DNA from: Moraxellaceae bacterium
Lineage (GTDB): Bacteria; Pseudomonadota; Gammaproteobacteria; Pseudomonadales; Ketobacteraceae
Direction of reading: 5' to 3'
DNA length: 22,716 bases
Assembly (NCBI GenBank): GCA_002402125.1
Contig: NVVG01000002.1
Location: 28,942 to 51,657, forward strand
In this document: positions 1-8,096 of the stretch, piece by piece
Layout: every line of letters starts with the position of its first letter
Position numbering within the stretch: position 1 is the first letter of the stretch
Program-made: the position numbers and the translations under genes
The notes under the pieces: model-generated
What the model was told of the DNA's origin: nothing
Database searches by the model: none
What the model saw: only the letters and a program-made list of their open reading frames with translations

Positions 1-92
1 GTATCCCTTGCTGGGTCAAATTGAACGGCTTCCAACAAACGTTGGAAGCTCGCAAAGCAACCTTGGATGTCACCAATGGCGTAGGTACTCAT
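1..92 (-). CDS. apaH: ApaH, symmetrical diadenosine tetraphosphatase (N-terminal fragment)
   Basis: The gene runs off the left edge, so only the first 30 codons are visible. They begin [20 protein letters not shown]. The GDxxGC-type motif at residues 7-12 is the first metal-binding block of the calcineurin-like phosphoesterases, and the MSTYxIGDxxGC opening is characteristic of ApaH. ApaH hydrolyses Ap4A to two ADP and so limits alarmone-like dinucleotides and Np4A RNA caps in the cytoplasm. The ATG (90-92 on the plus strand) follows the rsmA stop by 13 bases, so it is the last visible gene of the lptD-surA-pdxA-rsmA unit. In E. coli and Pseudomonas apaG separates rsmA from apaH; here it is absent. 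Identity rests on the N-terminus only. Confidence 0.85.
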   Translation of the reverse strand, partial: MSTYAIGDIQGCFASFQRLLEAVQFDPARD

Positions 93-105
93 AACGAATG
101 GCTAC

Positions 106-930
106 TCACGACTGCTCGTCCAGCAGGTTCGTTAACGCCACCCAATGCTCAAGTGCAATGGTCTCAGGCCGTTGTCCCGGGTTGATGCCTACGGATTCCA
201 TTTGTTCAACGCTGGCAATGTCCCTGAGGCCGTTACGAATAGTTTTACGTCGCATATTAAACGCAGCGGTGACAATCTTGCCCATTAGCTTAGGATTACT
301 GGTAACGTGAGGCTTTTTTTCATGGGGTACTAGGCGCACAATCGCCGAGTCGACCTTCGGCGGCGGGTTAAATGCCCCAGGACCGACGATAAATAAACCC
401 TCTACTTGGCAGGTGTACTGCACCATGATGCTGAGGCGACCGTAGGCTTTATCACCAACATCGGCGCTGAGGCGATCAACCACTTCTTTTTGCAGCATAA
501 AATGCATATCTTGAATCTGCTCAGCGTGTCCCAAGAGTTTGAAGATGAGCGGGGTGGAGATGTTATAGGGCAAATTGCCGACGACACGTAACCGCTGCTT
601 GTCTGGGTTGGGCTGTGGCAACAGGCTAGGATAGTCAAAAGTTAATGCATCCGCCTGATGAATAGTGAGCTTGCCACTGGCACCAAATTGTACAGTCAGC
701 CGTGGAATTAGATCTCTATCCAGCTCGATAACTTGCAATTTATCGACGTTAGGTAAAATTTGCCCGGTTAACGCACCTAATCCAGGCCCAATTTCTACAA
801 GGCAATCTTTAGCTTGTGGCGCGATCGCGCCGACAATATTGTCGATCACGTGGGGATCGTGCAGAAAGTTCTGACCAAAGCGTTTACGGGCACGGTGTTG
901 ATCAGGTTGTTTTGGCGTTCTTGCGGCCAT
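106..930 (-). CDS. rsmA: RsmA (KsgA), 16S rRNA m6(2)A1518/A1519 dimethyltransferase
   Basis: This SAM-dependent enzyme dimethylates two adjacent adenines in the 3'-terminal hairpin of 16S rRNA and acts as a late checkpoint of 30S assembly. At 274 aa it has the normal family length. Visible motifs are the basic RKRFGQNFL start (15-23), the SAM-binding EIGPGLGALT (46-55), the acidic ribose-binding ELDRDL (69-74), the catalytic NLPYNIS (119-125) and FNPPPKVDSA (187-196). The C-terminal rRNA-binding part contains FNMRRKTIRNGL. The ATG at 930 has only a weak upstream AGAG. It lies downstream of pdxA across a 230-base gap filled by a large palindrome, and 13 bases before apaH. Loss of KsgA function is the classic route to kasugamycin resistance. 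Confidence 0.97.
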   Translation of the reverse strand: MAARTPKQPDQHRARKRFGQNFLHDPHVIDNIVGAIAPQAKDCLVEIGPGLGALTGQILPNVDKLQVIELDRDLIPRLTVQFGASGKLTIHQADALTFDYPSLLPQPNPDKQRLRVVGNLPYNISTPLIFKLLGHAEQIQDMHFMLQKEVVDRLSADVGDKAYGRLSIMVQYTCQVEGLFIVGPGAFNPPPKVDSAIVRLVPHEKKPHVTSNPKLMGKIVTAAFNMRRKTIRNGLRDIASVEQMESVGINPGQRPETIALEHWVALTNLLDEQS

Positions 931-956
931 GGATAATTACTCTATTGGTTTTGTAG

Positions 957-1156
957 CTATTCAGCGGAACCCTGTGAGCGTGCAGAATTTGGAATGTTAT
1001 TTCAGAAAACGCCGTGAATACATCCATGTACCCAATGCACTCGCGTTGCTCGCGGGGCAGGCTCTAGGCGTAACTTCGGCATCCTTGCCTCAGATATTTC
1101 TGAAATAACATTCCAAACTCTGCACTTATCGCTAGTTTCCAAGTTCTGCCGAATAG
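957..1156. repeat. 200-bp imperfect palindrome (MITE/REP-like) between pdxA and rsmA
   Basis: A 29-base arm at 980-1008 (starts GTGCAGAATTTGGAATG) is the reverse complement of 1097-1125 with one mismatch. An outer pair, CTATTCAGCGGAAC (957-970) and GTTCTGCCGAATAG (1143-1156), matches at 12 of 14 positions. The 88-base interior (1009-1096) carries GCCGTGAATACATCCATGTA. It has no ORF that fits a gene. The element occupies almost the whole pdxA-rsmA gap and would form a long hairpin in the operon mRNA. I see no convincing target-site duplication: the flanks share only TTGT. It resembles the non-coding palindromic intergenic repeats that occur in many copies in related genomes, but copy number cannot be judged from one window. 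Confidence 0.85.
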
Positions 1157-1160
1157 TTGT

Positions 1161-2171
1161 TTAGTCTTTTTTTAAGTGCGCGCATTTGCTTGCAACCATA
1201 CGGGCAGCATAATCCAAGGCAGTTGCTAGGCTACCGGAGGAGGCTTTGCCGGTGGCGGCAAGATCTAATGCGGTTCCGTGATCCACCGAGGTGCGAATAA
1301 TGGGTAACCCAAGGGTTACGTTTACCGCGTTGCCAAAGCCTTTGTATTTTAGCACGGGTAAGCCCTGGTCATGGTACATCGCAAGCACGGCATCGGCTTG
1401 ATCTAAATATTTCGGGGTAAACAGTGTGTCGGCTGGTAATGGTCCAGTCAGGTTTAACCCTTGCTTGCGCAATTGAGCCAGCGTCGGCTCAATAACCTCT
1501 ATTTCCTCCTTACCAAGGTGGCCGCCTTCTCCCGCATGAGGATTTAATCCACAGACGAGAATGTTGGGCTCGTTGATCCCAAATTTGCTAGTCAGATCGG
1601 CGTTAACGATGTGCAGCACGTCGTGTAATAGCTCTGGCGTTATACTGTCAGCGACATCTCGAAGCGGCAGGTGAGTGGTGGCTAAGGTGACCCGCAAACC
1701 TTCGGTGGCTAACATCATGACGACTTGTTTGGTGTCTGTTCTTGCGGCTAAATACTCGGTGTGTCCAGAAAAAACGATACCCGCGTCATTAATTACGGAT
1801 TTTTGTACGGGGCCCGTGATCATCGCATCGAGCTCCCCGCTTAAGCAGCCATCGATGGCAATATCGAGGGTGTCGAGAACATACGCTGCGTTGGCGATAT
1901 CGAGTTCCCCTGGGGTGACAGGGGCCCTGAGAGTCACGGGAATAACGGTGATTTCCCCGGCTTTGGATGGTGATATTTGATCGGCATCTGTTGCTTTGCA
2001 GAACGACTTAATCGTTAGCGGCAACCCCAGAGTGTTGGCTCGCTGTTGCAATAATTCAGGGTCACAGATGGCTATCAGCTCATAAGCTTGATCCTGCTGG
2101 GCAATAGCCACCGTTAAGTCTGGGCCAATGCCGGCGGGCTCTCCGGGGGTGATTGCTAAACGAGCGGTCAT
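1161..2171 (-). CDS. pdxA: PdxA, 4-hydroxythreonine-4-phosphate dehydrogenase
   Basis: PdxA oxidises 4-phosphohydroxy-L-threonine with NAD; the product decarboxylates to 3-amino-1-hydroxyacetone phosphate, which PdxJ uses in DXP-dependent pyridoxal phosphate synthesis. Numbered from the ATG (336 aa), motifs are [13 protein letters not shown] near the N-terminus, SGHTEYLA (~135), TTHLPL (~165), LNPHAGEGG (~209) and MYHDQG (~265). The three histidines in the last three motifs are the family's divalent-metal ligands. [16 protein letters not shown] near the end is also diagnostic. A TTG two codons upstream (2177) is in frame. I chose the ATG at 2171 because homologues start close to the ITPGEP block, but the Shine-Dalgarno evidence does not decide. 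It begins about 12 bases after the surA stop, so the two are co-transcribed. Confidence 0.96.
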   Translation of the reverse strand: MTARLAITPGEPAGIGPDLTVAIAQQDQAYELIAICDPELLQQRANTLGLPLTIKSFCKATDADQISPSKAGEITVIPVTLRAPVTPGELDIANAAYVLDTLDIAIDGCLSGELDAMITGPVQKSVINDAGIVFSGHTEYLAARTDTKQVVMMLATEGLRVTLATTHLPLRDVADSITPELLHDVLHIVNADLTSKFGINEPNILVCGLNPHAGEGGHLGKEEIEVIEPTLAQLRKQGLNLTGPLPADTLFTPKYLDQADAVLAMYHDQGLPVLKYKGFGNAVNVTLGLPIIRTSVDHGTALDLAATGKASSGSLATALDYAARMVASKCAHLKKD

Positions 2172-2183
2172 TGCCAATGCACT

Positions 2184-3506
2184 CTAGAGACGAAGGTCGA
2201 CATAGGCATTTTGGCGCAGCTCTCTCAACCAGGTGACCAATTCCTCGTCAAACTTGCGCTTGTGGAGCATTTGCCGCGCGCGATTTGCGCGAAACTCTTC
2301 GCTCATATCTTGATTGCGGCGACCCAGTACTTCCAAAATATGCCAGCCGAATTTGGTCTGAAAGAGTTGGCTGAGGGTTTTTTCTTCCAGATCTGTCATG
2401 GTGGTTTCAAACTCTTTTACCATGGTGCCGGGGCTGAACCAGCCGAGCTCACCACCATCGAGGGCGCTGCCGGAGTCATCAGAGTAGGTTTTGGCCATGG
2501 TTTCAAAGCTTTCTTTACCCGCGATAATGGTTGCTCGAATTTCTTCTAATTGTTTTTTCGCATCGATTAAGCTTCTGATTTTATTGGGCTTAATGAGTAT
2601 GTGTCGAGCTTTGGTTTGAGTGATTAAATGCTCGGAACCACCACGCACATCCAGTATTTTGATGATGTGAAAACCGCTGGGGCTTTTAATGGGCTCTGAG
2701 AAGTCGCCTTTTTTCATATCCAGCACGGTATCGGCAAACAGCGTGGGAAGTTGTGCGGCCTTTCTCCATCCTAGGTCGCCACCTTCGAGTGCTTTTTGGC
2801 CACCGGAATAGGCTACTGCCAGCTGGGCAAACTTAGCACCACTCTTCAGTTGGCGGTAAACCATGTCGGCTTTCTCTTCTGCTAATGTCAGTGCTTGCTG
2901 GTTGGTACTTTGGCCGGCACTGATGAGAATGTGTCCAAGATGATAATCGGGTGCCAAATTGGTCTTTCCCAAGTCCGAGGCAAGGAAGTTATCAACATCT
3001 TGATCGGTGATTTCGATACGGTTGCTGACACGTCGTTGACGAAGCTGAGTCAGGGTCATTTCGCGGCGGATCTGCTCCCGTAGGGCTTTATATGACAAGC
3101 CTTCCTCGGCCAAGGCATTGCGGAATCCTTCCGGTGTCATGTTATTTTGACGGGCGATATTGCGGATGGTGTTGTTGATGTCATTGTCGTTTAGCCGGAT
3201 GCCACCACGCTCCGCCAATTGTATTTGAATGCTTTCAAGCACCATGCGCTCCAACACTTGCGCTTTCATGGTGTCTTCTGGAGGCAAAGCAGTATTTTGT
3301 TTTTTAAGCTGAGACTTGATGGTATCGATACGCTCAGTTAATTCTGAGTCCATAATAATGCTGTCATCAACCACGGCAACGATGCGGTCCAATGGGGTGG
3401 CGTCGGCGCCGGCAATGGTAGGGTAAGCGATGCTAGATATCACTAGTGCGCCGAAGATTGCGATAGAGGTTTGGGTCAATTGTTTTATCGTTGTCATACT
3501 AAGCAT
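2184..3506 (-). CDS. surA: SurA, periplasmic chaperone and peptidyl-prolyl isomerase
   Basis: SurA escorts unfolded outer-membrane proteins, LptD among them, across the periplasm to the BAM complex. The 440-aa product has a signal peptide (about residues 1-36, hydrophobic SIAIFGALVISSIAYPTIAG, likely cut near GADA), a SurA N-terminal chaperone domain (37-180), a first parvulin domain (about 187-287, with GGDLGW and FHIIK) and a second parvulin domain (about 298-396, with ARHIL, GGELGW and FGWHILEV). A short C-terminal helix then closes onto the N-terminal domain. The length matches the family. A second in-frame ATG at 3497 would shorten it by three residues and give an equally good signal peptide. 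It starts 21 bases after lptD ends, so client and chaperone are co-expressed, as in E. coli and Pseudomonas. Confidence 0.97.
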   Translation of the reverse strand: MLSMTTIKQLTQTSIAIFGALVISSIAYPTIAGADATPLDRIVAVVDDSIIMDSELTERIDTIKSQLKKQNTALPPEDTMKAQVLERMVLESIQIQLAERGGIRLNDNDINNTIRNIARQNNMTPEGFRNALAEEGLSYKALREQIRREMTLTQLRQRRVSNRIEITDQDVDNFLASDLGKTNLAPDYHLGHILISAGQSTNQQALTLAEEKADMVYRQLKSGAKFAQLAVAYSGGQKALEGGDLGWRKAAQLPTLFADTVLDMKKGDFSEPIKSPSGFHIIKILDVRGGSEHLITQTKARHILIKPNKIRSLIDAKKQLEEIRATIIAGKESFETMAKTYSDDSGSALDGGELGWFSPGTMVKEFETTMTDLEEKTLSQLFQTKFGWHILEVLGRRNQDMSEEFRANRARQMLHKRKFDEELVTWLRELRQNAYVDLRL

Positions 3507-3527
3507 AAATTTGGACTATTGTAGTTA

Positions 3528-6152
3528 TTAAAATTGATGTGCAAGGGCCTTTCGGCGCTGCGCGTAACCAGAAATGGCTTTATCTAAAATGCTCTCTAGG
3601 GTGCTACCTATGCCGCTTAGGCCTTTAAGTTGGAACTGAATGAAGGTGCCCTGGCGAGTAATCAGATCATCATCGTCACCTTCTTTTAAGAAGACTCTTC
3701 TCACCAATTGTACTGACCAGCAACAGCTATCATATGTTATGCCACCCAAAGCTTCAAAAGTTCGTTTTTCTTTTATGTCGTGTAACCATCGTGAAGCAAT
3801 GCTCCAGTTTGGATTTAATGTCCAGGCGAAGGAAAAGTCTACTTGTTCTAGGGTGTTTTCGAATTCCGCCCCGGTGTCGCCGCCTTGTTGGCGATAGGAC
3901 ACGTTAAATAATTGATGATGTTGGTTTCTATAACTGAGTTGGACATCGGTTTGGTGGGTATTGTTGCGTTGTTGGTCCCATTGTACTTCAGAATAAAGCG
4001 TAAGTTCATCGTTATAGGACCATGCTAGCTGACCGACCATAACAGATGTTGCTTCGGTGTCAGGGGCAGTGGTTGGGGTGAGTTGGGTTACTCGGTCCTT
4101 TAAATAGAAACTTTGTCCCAAGCTAAGGCGAAGTAATTCACGGCCAGAGTCAGCAGCCAGGAAGCGGCTGGTTAATCCTAGGGATACTTGGCTGGCGTCA
4201 CCCACGCGGTCAAGCCCGGAAAAACGATTATTTCTGAACATTTGGTTGTAGCTGAATGACAATGCCGCAGAATCGAAGGCAGGAGCGTCGTCTTGGTCAA
4301 CTCGGGGGCTATATAAATAAAATAACCGTGGCTCCAGTGTTTGGGTAAGTGTTTGATTGTTGAATGATAATTGGCGCTCGAAGATCAGTCCGCTATCAAT
4401 CGAGGTGGTATAAGATTGAATGTTAGGGGACATTTCTTCAACGTTAGCGGCGAATAGGGCTGAATCACCATCGAGTTCATAGTGGGTGAAGTAACCCTGC
4501 AATGAGGGCTTCAGGTAACCCCAGGGGCGCATAAAATTATAGGTTACCCTCGGGCTCAGATGACTGCGTTGCGCCTCGTTGATGCCGACATTGCTTTCTT
4601 CTGGATGTTCGAAATGGGTAAATTCAGCCGCCAAATCCCATTCAATGGGTAAGTTGTTTGCGCCGATGGTGTTTTCGCTCATGTTGTAGCGACCACCGAA
4701 ACGTATCTGCGGCATTTTACGATAGGGCCTGTTGCTATCGGTGATCAGTGCATCAATGGTTTGGTAATCTTGCACCAGTATGCTGCTGTTCCAAAATTCA
4801 CTCTGGTACCCTAACAGCGCTTTTTGGTCGAGGTGGGTCTTGGCATTGGCATCGAGGGTGGTATCGAGGTCGATAAAATAATCATCGTCGGACACTTTGG
4901 TGTAATCAGCGTTGATAGACCAACCATTGTTGAAATTGCCGCGGTGTTTAAATAGCGACAGTTCGCGGTCAGTGTCCGTACGTTTGTCATCGGCTAAGTA
5001 GCTACTAGCAAATTGCCCCTCGCCAAAAGGCAAAAGATAGCGTAACTCCCCATCTAATAACTTGCCACGGGCGGTTAGGTTACGAAATGTGAGGGTGGCG
5101 TCAACGTTGGGCGCAATATTTAGGTATAAAGGAGCCGCCATGTCGGTGCCGTTATCGCCATCAAATCCAAAACTTGGAAATAGGAAGCCGGTTTGGCGTC
5201 GCTCATCGATCGGGAATATCATCCAGGGAAAATAGAATACAGGTACATCGTTCACTTTGAGGGTTGCGTGTTTGGCTGCGCCCCAGCCGTTAGTGTTGTT
5301 CAGTGAGATCTTCTGGGCTTCAAATAGCCATGCCGTAGATCCGGGCTCGCAGGTGGTATAACTGCCATCGCTGAGTATCAGGGTGTCTTCTTGCTCATTG
5401 TAAATACGCTTGGCTGCTCCACGGATATGGCTCGCGTGAACAACATACTGAGCGTTAGTAATGTCGAGATCCTTACTATTAAGACTGAATGTGGCTTTGT
5501 CGCCAGTGAGCAGCATGCCGTCTTGGCGAATGCGCACATTGCCTTCCATTAGGGTGGATTGTGTTTTTTGATTGAGCTCAATATGGTCGCTTTCCAATTG
5601 GCGGTTGCCCTGTTGAATGATGACGTCGCCATCAAAGATCGCCGTACCATCTGTATCGGCGCTATAGCGGTCGGCGGAGGCCTCGATTGGCGCCAACTCG
5701 GGGTTGGTAAAGGTCGAAGGGATGGTCGGGGCGAGATATAACCCATTACAACGGCCACCGAAGGAAGGGCGTTGGGCTGCAGGCCAAGAGGCGATTTCAT
5801 CGGCGCTTAACCAATCTAAATGTCGGTATGGTGCCGGGTTATCAACGGTGCTAATTTCAGTAATGACGGGTGAATCTGAGCTGTCGATTGCTGTTGGGGG
5901 TTCTGCGGCGGATAGCTCACCACAGACTGCTGTATTTAATCCAATAAAAAACGCCGCGTTGAGTCCAGCTGCGCTGATAAGCTTTCGAAACCAATTGTGT
6001 TGGCTGGCATTAGTCGTCCTCGTCGGGCGGCAGCAAGCTGAGACGAGAGCGCAGCTTGTGTTGCCCTCGACGCTGTAAGCATTGTTGCTGGCGTCCTTGC
6101 CAGCTTTGCTACATGCTTCGCCGATACTGGTTATGTTTCGAATTTGGCCCAT
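3528..6152 (-). CDS. lptD: LptD, outer-membrane LPS translocon protein
   Basis: LptD is the beta-barrel that, plugged by LptE, inserts lipopolysaccharide into the outer leaflet. From the ATG it is 874 aa. An OstA/LptA-like beta-jellyroll spans about 155-270 (FDGDVIIQQGNRQLESD, GNVRIRQDG, LTGDKA). The barrel (about 300-800) contains the conserved FYFPWMIFPIDERRQTGFLFP. Conserved cysteines are Cys135 (GRC), Cys268 (TTCEP) and the adjacent pair Cys810-811 (SCCWSV), matching the two interdomain disulfides of E. coli LptD. The ATG has AGGAA just upstream; a GTG at 6176 is in frame but less likely. The hydrophobic export signal starts only at about residue 53 (NWFRKLISAAGLNAAFFIGL), so there is an unusual Cys-rich N-terminal extension with no closer ATG, GTG or TTG start. 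Confidence 0.95.
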   Translation of the reverse strand: MGQIRNITSIGEACSKAGKDASNNAYSVEGNTSCALVSACCRPTRTTNASQHNWFRKLISAAGLNAAFFIGLNTAVCGELSAAEPPTAIDSSDSPVITEISTVDNPAPYRHLDWLSADEIASWPAAQRPSFGGRCNGLYLAPTIPSTFTNPELAPIEASADRYSADTDGTAIFDGDVIIQQGNRQLESDHIELNQKTQSTLMEGNVRIRQDGMLLTGDKATFSLNSKDLDITNAQYVVHASHIRGAAKRIYNEQEDTLILSDGSYTTCEPGSTAWLFEAQKISLNNTNGWGAAKHATLKVNDVPVFYFPWMIFPIDERRQTGFLFPSFGFDGDNGTDMAAPLYLNIAPNVDATLTFRNLTARGKLLDGELRYLLPFGEGQFASSYLADDKRTDTDRELSLFKHRGNFNNGWSINADYTKVSDDDYFIDLDTTLDANAKTHLDQKALLGYQSEFWNSSILVQDYQTIDALITDSNRPYRKMPQIRFGGRYNMSENTIGANNLPIEWDLAAEFTHFEHPEESNVGINEAQRSHLSPRVTYNFMRPWGYLKPSLQGYFTHYELDGDSALFAANVEEMSPNIQSYTTSIDSGLIFERQLSFNNQTLTQTLEPRLFYLYSPRVDQDDAPAFDSAALSFSYNQMFRNNRFSGLDRVGDASQVSLGLTSRFLAADSGRELLRLSLGQSFYLKDRVTQLTPTTAPDTEATSVMVGQLAWSYNDELTLYSEVQWDQQRNNTHQTDVQLSYRNQHHQLFNVSYRQQGGDTGAEFENTLEQVDFSFAWTLNPNWSIASRWLHDIKEKRTFEALGGITYDSCCWSVQLVRRVFLKEGDDDDLITRQGTFIQFQLKGLSGIGSTLESILDKAISGYAQRRKALAHQF

Positions 6153-6283
6153 AAATTCCTGAAAATATAGTGTCACCTAACTTTGAGAGCATGATACTGT
6201 ATAACGCTTTTAGACACCCCAAAAAGTTGCGAATTTCTGTGCTCATGAGCGTGGGCCTGGATGAGGAGTCATGCTGTTTTATT
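6153..6283. promoter_or_regulatory. Divergent promoter region, lptD / amgK
   Basis: These 131 bases separate the chosen starts of the divergent lptD and amgK and must hold both promoters. The centre contains GATACTGTATAACG (6191-6204), whose two strands read TATAAC and TTATAC, each a passable -10. I found no good TTGACA at the right spacing on either strand and no convincing sigma-E motif (GGAACTT with a TCTGA-like -10) for lptD, which E. coli does have. The assignment is positional. Confidence 0.4.
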
Positions 6284-7345
6284 ATGGATCAACGAAGAGA
6301 CCAATTAACCCAATGGGTAAGAGATAGGTTACAGGCTAACGTATCTCAAACGCATTTACCGACATCACTTGAGATGGTGTCAGGCGATGCGAGCTTTAGA
6401 CGGTATTTTCGCGCTAGATTTGATGCTGCGGACAACCAATCGGTGACTGTTATCGCAGTGGATGCTCCGCCAGATAAGGAAAATAATCACTCTTTTGTAG
6501 ATGTTGCTAAGACTCTGGGGGCTTTTGGAGTAAGGGTGCCAGAAGTGTATGCGGTGGACTTTGAACAAGGGTTTATGTTGCTGTCAGACTTGGGCGATAG
6601 TGTTTTGTTGCCAATGTTAACCGAGGCTAACGTGGCTGAATATTATCAGCAGGCATTATCCGGTTTATTGCCAATCCAACGCAGTTGTTTCGAAAAACCT
6701 TTGCCGCCTTATGATCGCTCGTTATTAATGACCGAAATGGCCTTGTTTTCCGATTGGTTGTTGGAGCGCCACCTTGGCTTGGTGCTCACTGAGGCAGATC
6801 GTTTTATGCTAAAACATGCCTACTCGTATTTAGCCGGTGAGGCACTGGCACAGCCTCAGGTTACGGTGCATCGGGATTATCATTCACGCAATCTCATGTG
6901 TCTGAGCGATGGTGCATTGGGTGTTATCGACTTTCAGGACGCGGTGCATGGGCCGATTACCTATGACGCTGTTTCGTTGTTAAAAGATTGTTACTGTAAG
7001 TGGCCAGCGGCACAGGTGAGGGAGTGGGCATTGGGTTTTTATGAGTTACTAAAAACCGAGCCAGAGCACGCGGGAGTGATTGGTGATATTGATGCTGAAC
7101 AATATATGCAGTGGTTTAATTTGATGGCAGCCCAGAGGCATTTAAAAGCAGCGGGTATTTTTGCCCGATTGTGTTATCGGGATGGTAAGCAAAGCTATCT
7201 GGATGATGTCCCACGTACCCTGAGTTATTTGGTTGAAGAAACGCGAGGGGTTGATACCTTGGCAAACTTACACGGCTTTCTGATGGATGTGGTTGTACCT
7301 GCATTAATAAATAGACAACCTTCCGCCAACGAGTTTTTTCAATGA
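6284..7345 (+). CDS. amgK: AmgK-type anomeric MurNAc/GlcNAc kinase (aminoglycoside phosphotransferase fold)
   Basis: AmgK phosphorylates the anomeric carbon of MurNAc and GlcNAc to give the alpha-1-phosphates. It is the kinase step of the Pseudomonas cell-wall recycling bypass that feeds MurU. From the ATG at 6284 the protein is 353 aa. It shows SGDASFRRYFR (33-43), a hallmark of this subfamily, the kinase catalytic loop VHRDYHSRNL (195-204, with Asp198 and Asn203) and the metal-binding IDFQDA (215-220, Asp216). An ORF extends upstream to 6170 with in-frame ATGs at 6191 and 6245, but it would overlap lptD. Homologues begin shortly before the SDASFRR block, so I took 6284 although no good Shine-Dalgarno sequence sits there. 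The stop overlaps the murU start (ATGA), implying translational coupling. The neighbouring murU makes this function much more likely than aminoglycoside resistance. Confidence 0.9.
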   Translation: MDQRRDQLTQWVRDRLQANVSQTHLPTSLEMVSGDASFRRYFRARFDAADNQSVTVIAVDAPPDKENNHSFVDVAKTLGAFGVRVPEVYAVDFEQGFMLLSDLGDSVLLPMLTEANVAEYYQQALSGLLPIQRSCFEKPLPPYDRSLLMTEMALFSDWLLERHLGLVLTEADRFMLKHAYSYLAGEALAQPQVTVHRDYHSRNLMCLSDGALGVIDFQDAVHGPITYDAVSLLKDCYCKWPAAQVREWALGFYELLKTEPEHAGVIGDIDAEQYMQWFNLMAAQRHLKAAGIFARLCYRDGKQSYLDDVPRTLSYLVEETRGVDTLANLHGFLMDVVVPALINRQPSANEFFQ

Positions 7346-8070
7346 AGGCAATGTTGTTAGCGGCGGGACGTGGTGAAAGAATGGGAGCATTGAGTGCCCA
7401 TTGCCCTAAACCCTTACTAAAGGTTGCGGGCAAACCATTGATCGAACACCAGATTGAACGACTGGTAGCGGCGGGTTTTTCCGAAATCGTGATCAATGTG
7501 TGTTATTTAGCAGATCAAATTATTGATTATTTGGCGGATGGCAGTCGCTGGGGGGCGGTGATTCAGTACTCCAAAGAAAGCGAATGTTTGGAAACTGGCG
7601 GGGGCATCTATCAGGCATTGCCGCTATTGAGTCATGGTGGGGAGGGTAGTGAAACGGATGATGAGCCATTTTTAGTGGTAAATGGTGATGTGTGGACGGA
7701 TTTTCCGTTAGCTAATTTGGCTTCTGGTTTGCGGGAATCAGATCAACAGGCTCACCTTGTGTTAGTGCCAAACCCGAGCCACAATATGAACGGGGATTTT
7801 TGTTTTGTTGCTCAGGACGATTTTCAAAAGAATGTTCAAGTTCGGGCTGTTACCGTAAAGGCAGGTGCTACCGGCAGGCAAAGCTACACATTTTCCGGAA
7901 TGTCGGTTTTGCGCCCCGGCTTATTTGCTGGCTACACCCACGGAAAATTTGCTCTGGCACCGTTATTAACGGCGGCAATGGCCCAGCAGAAAGTGGTTGG
8001 TGAGATATATGCGGGTGCCTGGGTGGATGTAGGAACGCCAGAGCGATTGGATTTTGTAAATAAACATTAA
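7342..8070 (+). CDS. murU: MurU, N-acetylmuramate-1-phosphate uridylyltransferase
   Basis: MurU uses UTP to convert MurNAc-1-phosphate to UDP-MurNAc, bypassing de novo MurA/MurB synthesis. In Pseudomonas this salvage route underlies intrinsic fosfomycin tolerance. The 242-aa protein is a single nucleotidyltransferase domain of GlmU N-terminal type. It has the signature MLLAAGRGERMG (4-15) with PKPLL (22-26), the ETGGG base-recognition loop (84-88), the metal-binding NGDVW (114-118, Asp116) and AWVDVGTPERL (226-236) near the end. It lacks the left-handed beta-helix of GlmU, as expected for MurU. The start overlaps the amgK stop by four bases, and djlA follows after 26 bases. Other sugar-1-phosphate nucleotidyltransferases share these motifs, but the pairing with amgK favours MurU. 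Confidence 0.92.
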   Translation: MKAMLLAAGRGERMGALSAHCPKPLLKVAGKPLIEHQIERLVAAGFSEIVINVCYLADQIIDYLADGSRWGAVIQYSKESECLETGGGIYQALPLLSHGGEGSETDDEPFLVVNGDVWTDFPLANLASGLRESDQQAHLVLVPNPSHNMNGDFCFVAQDDFQKNVQVRAVTVKAGATGRQSYTFSGMSVLRPGLFAGYTHGKFALAPLLTAAMAQQKVVGEIYAGAWVDVGTPERLDFVNKH

Positions 8071-8096
8071 GGCGATACTTGCTAGGGGACTATTGA

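Noticed and set aside
6034..6058. A 7-bp inverted repeat CAAGCTG/CAGCTTG in the 5' part of lptD.
   Set aside because: It is short, with an 11-base loop, lies within the coding sequence and has no supporting feature. It is compatible with chance.
6284..7345. AmgK read as an aminoglycoside-resistance phosphotransferase.
   Set aside because: The fold is shared, but the SGDASFRRYFR block and the overlap with murU fit the cell-wall recycling kinase.
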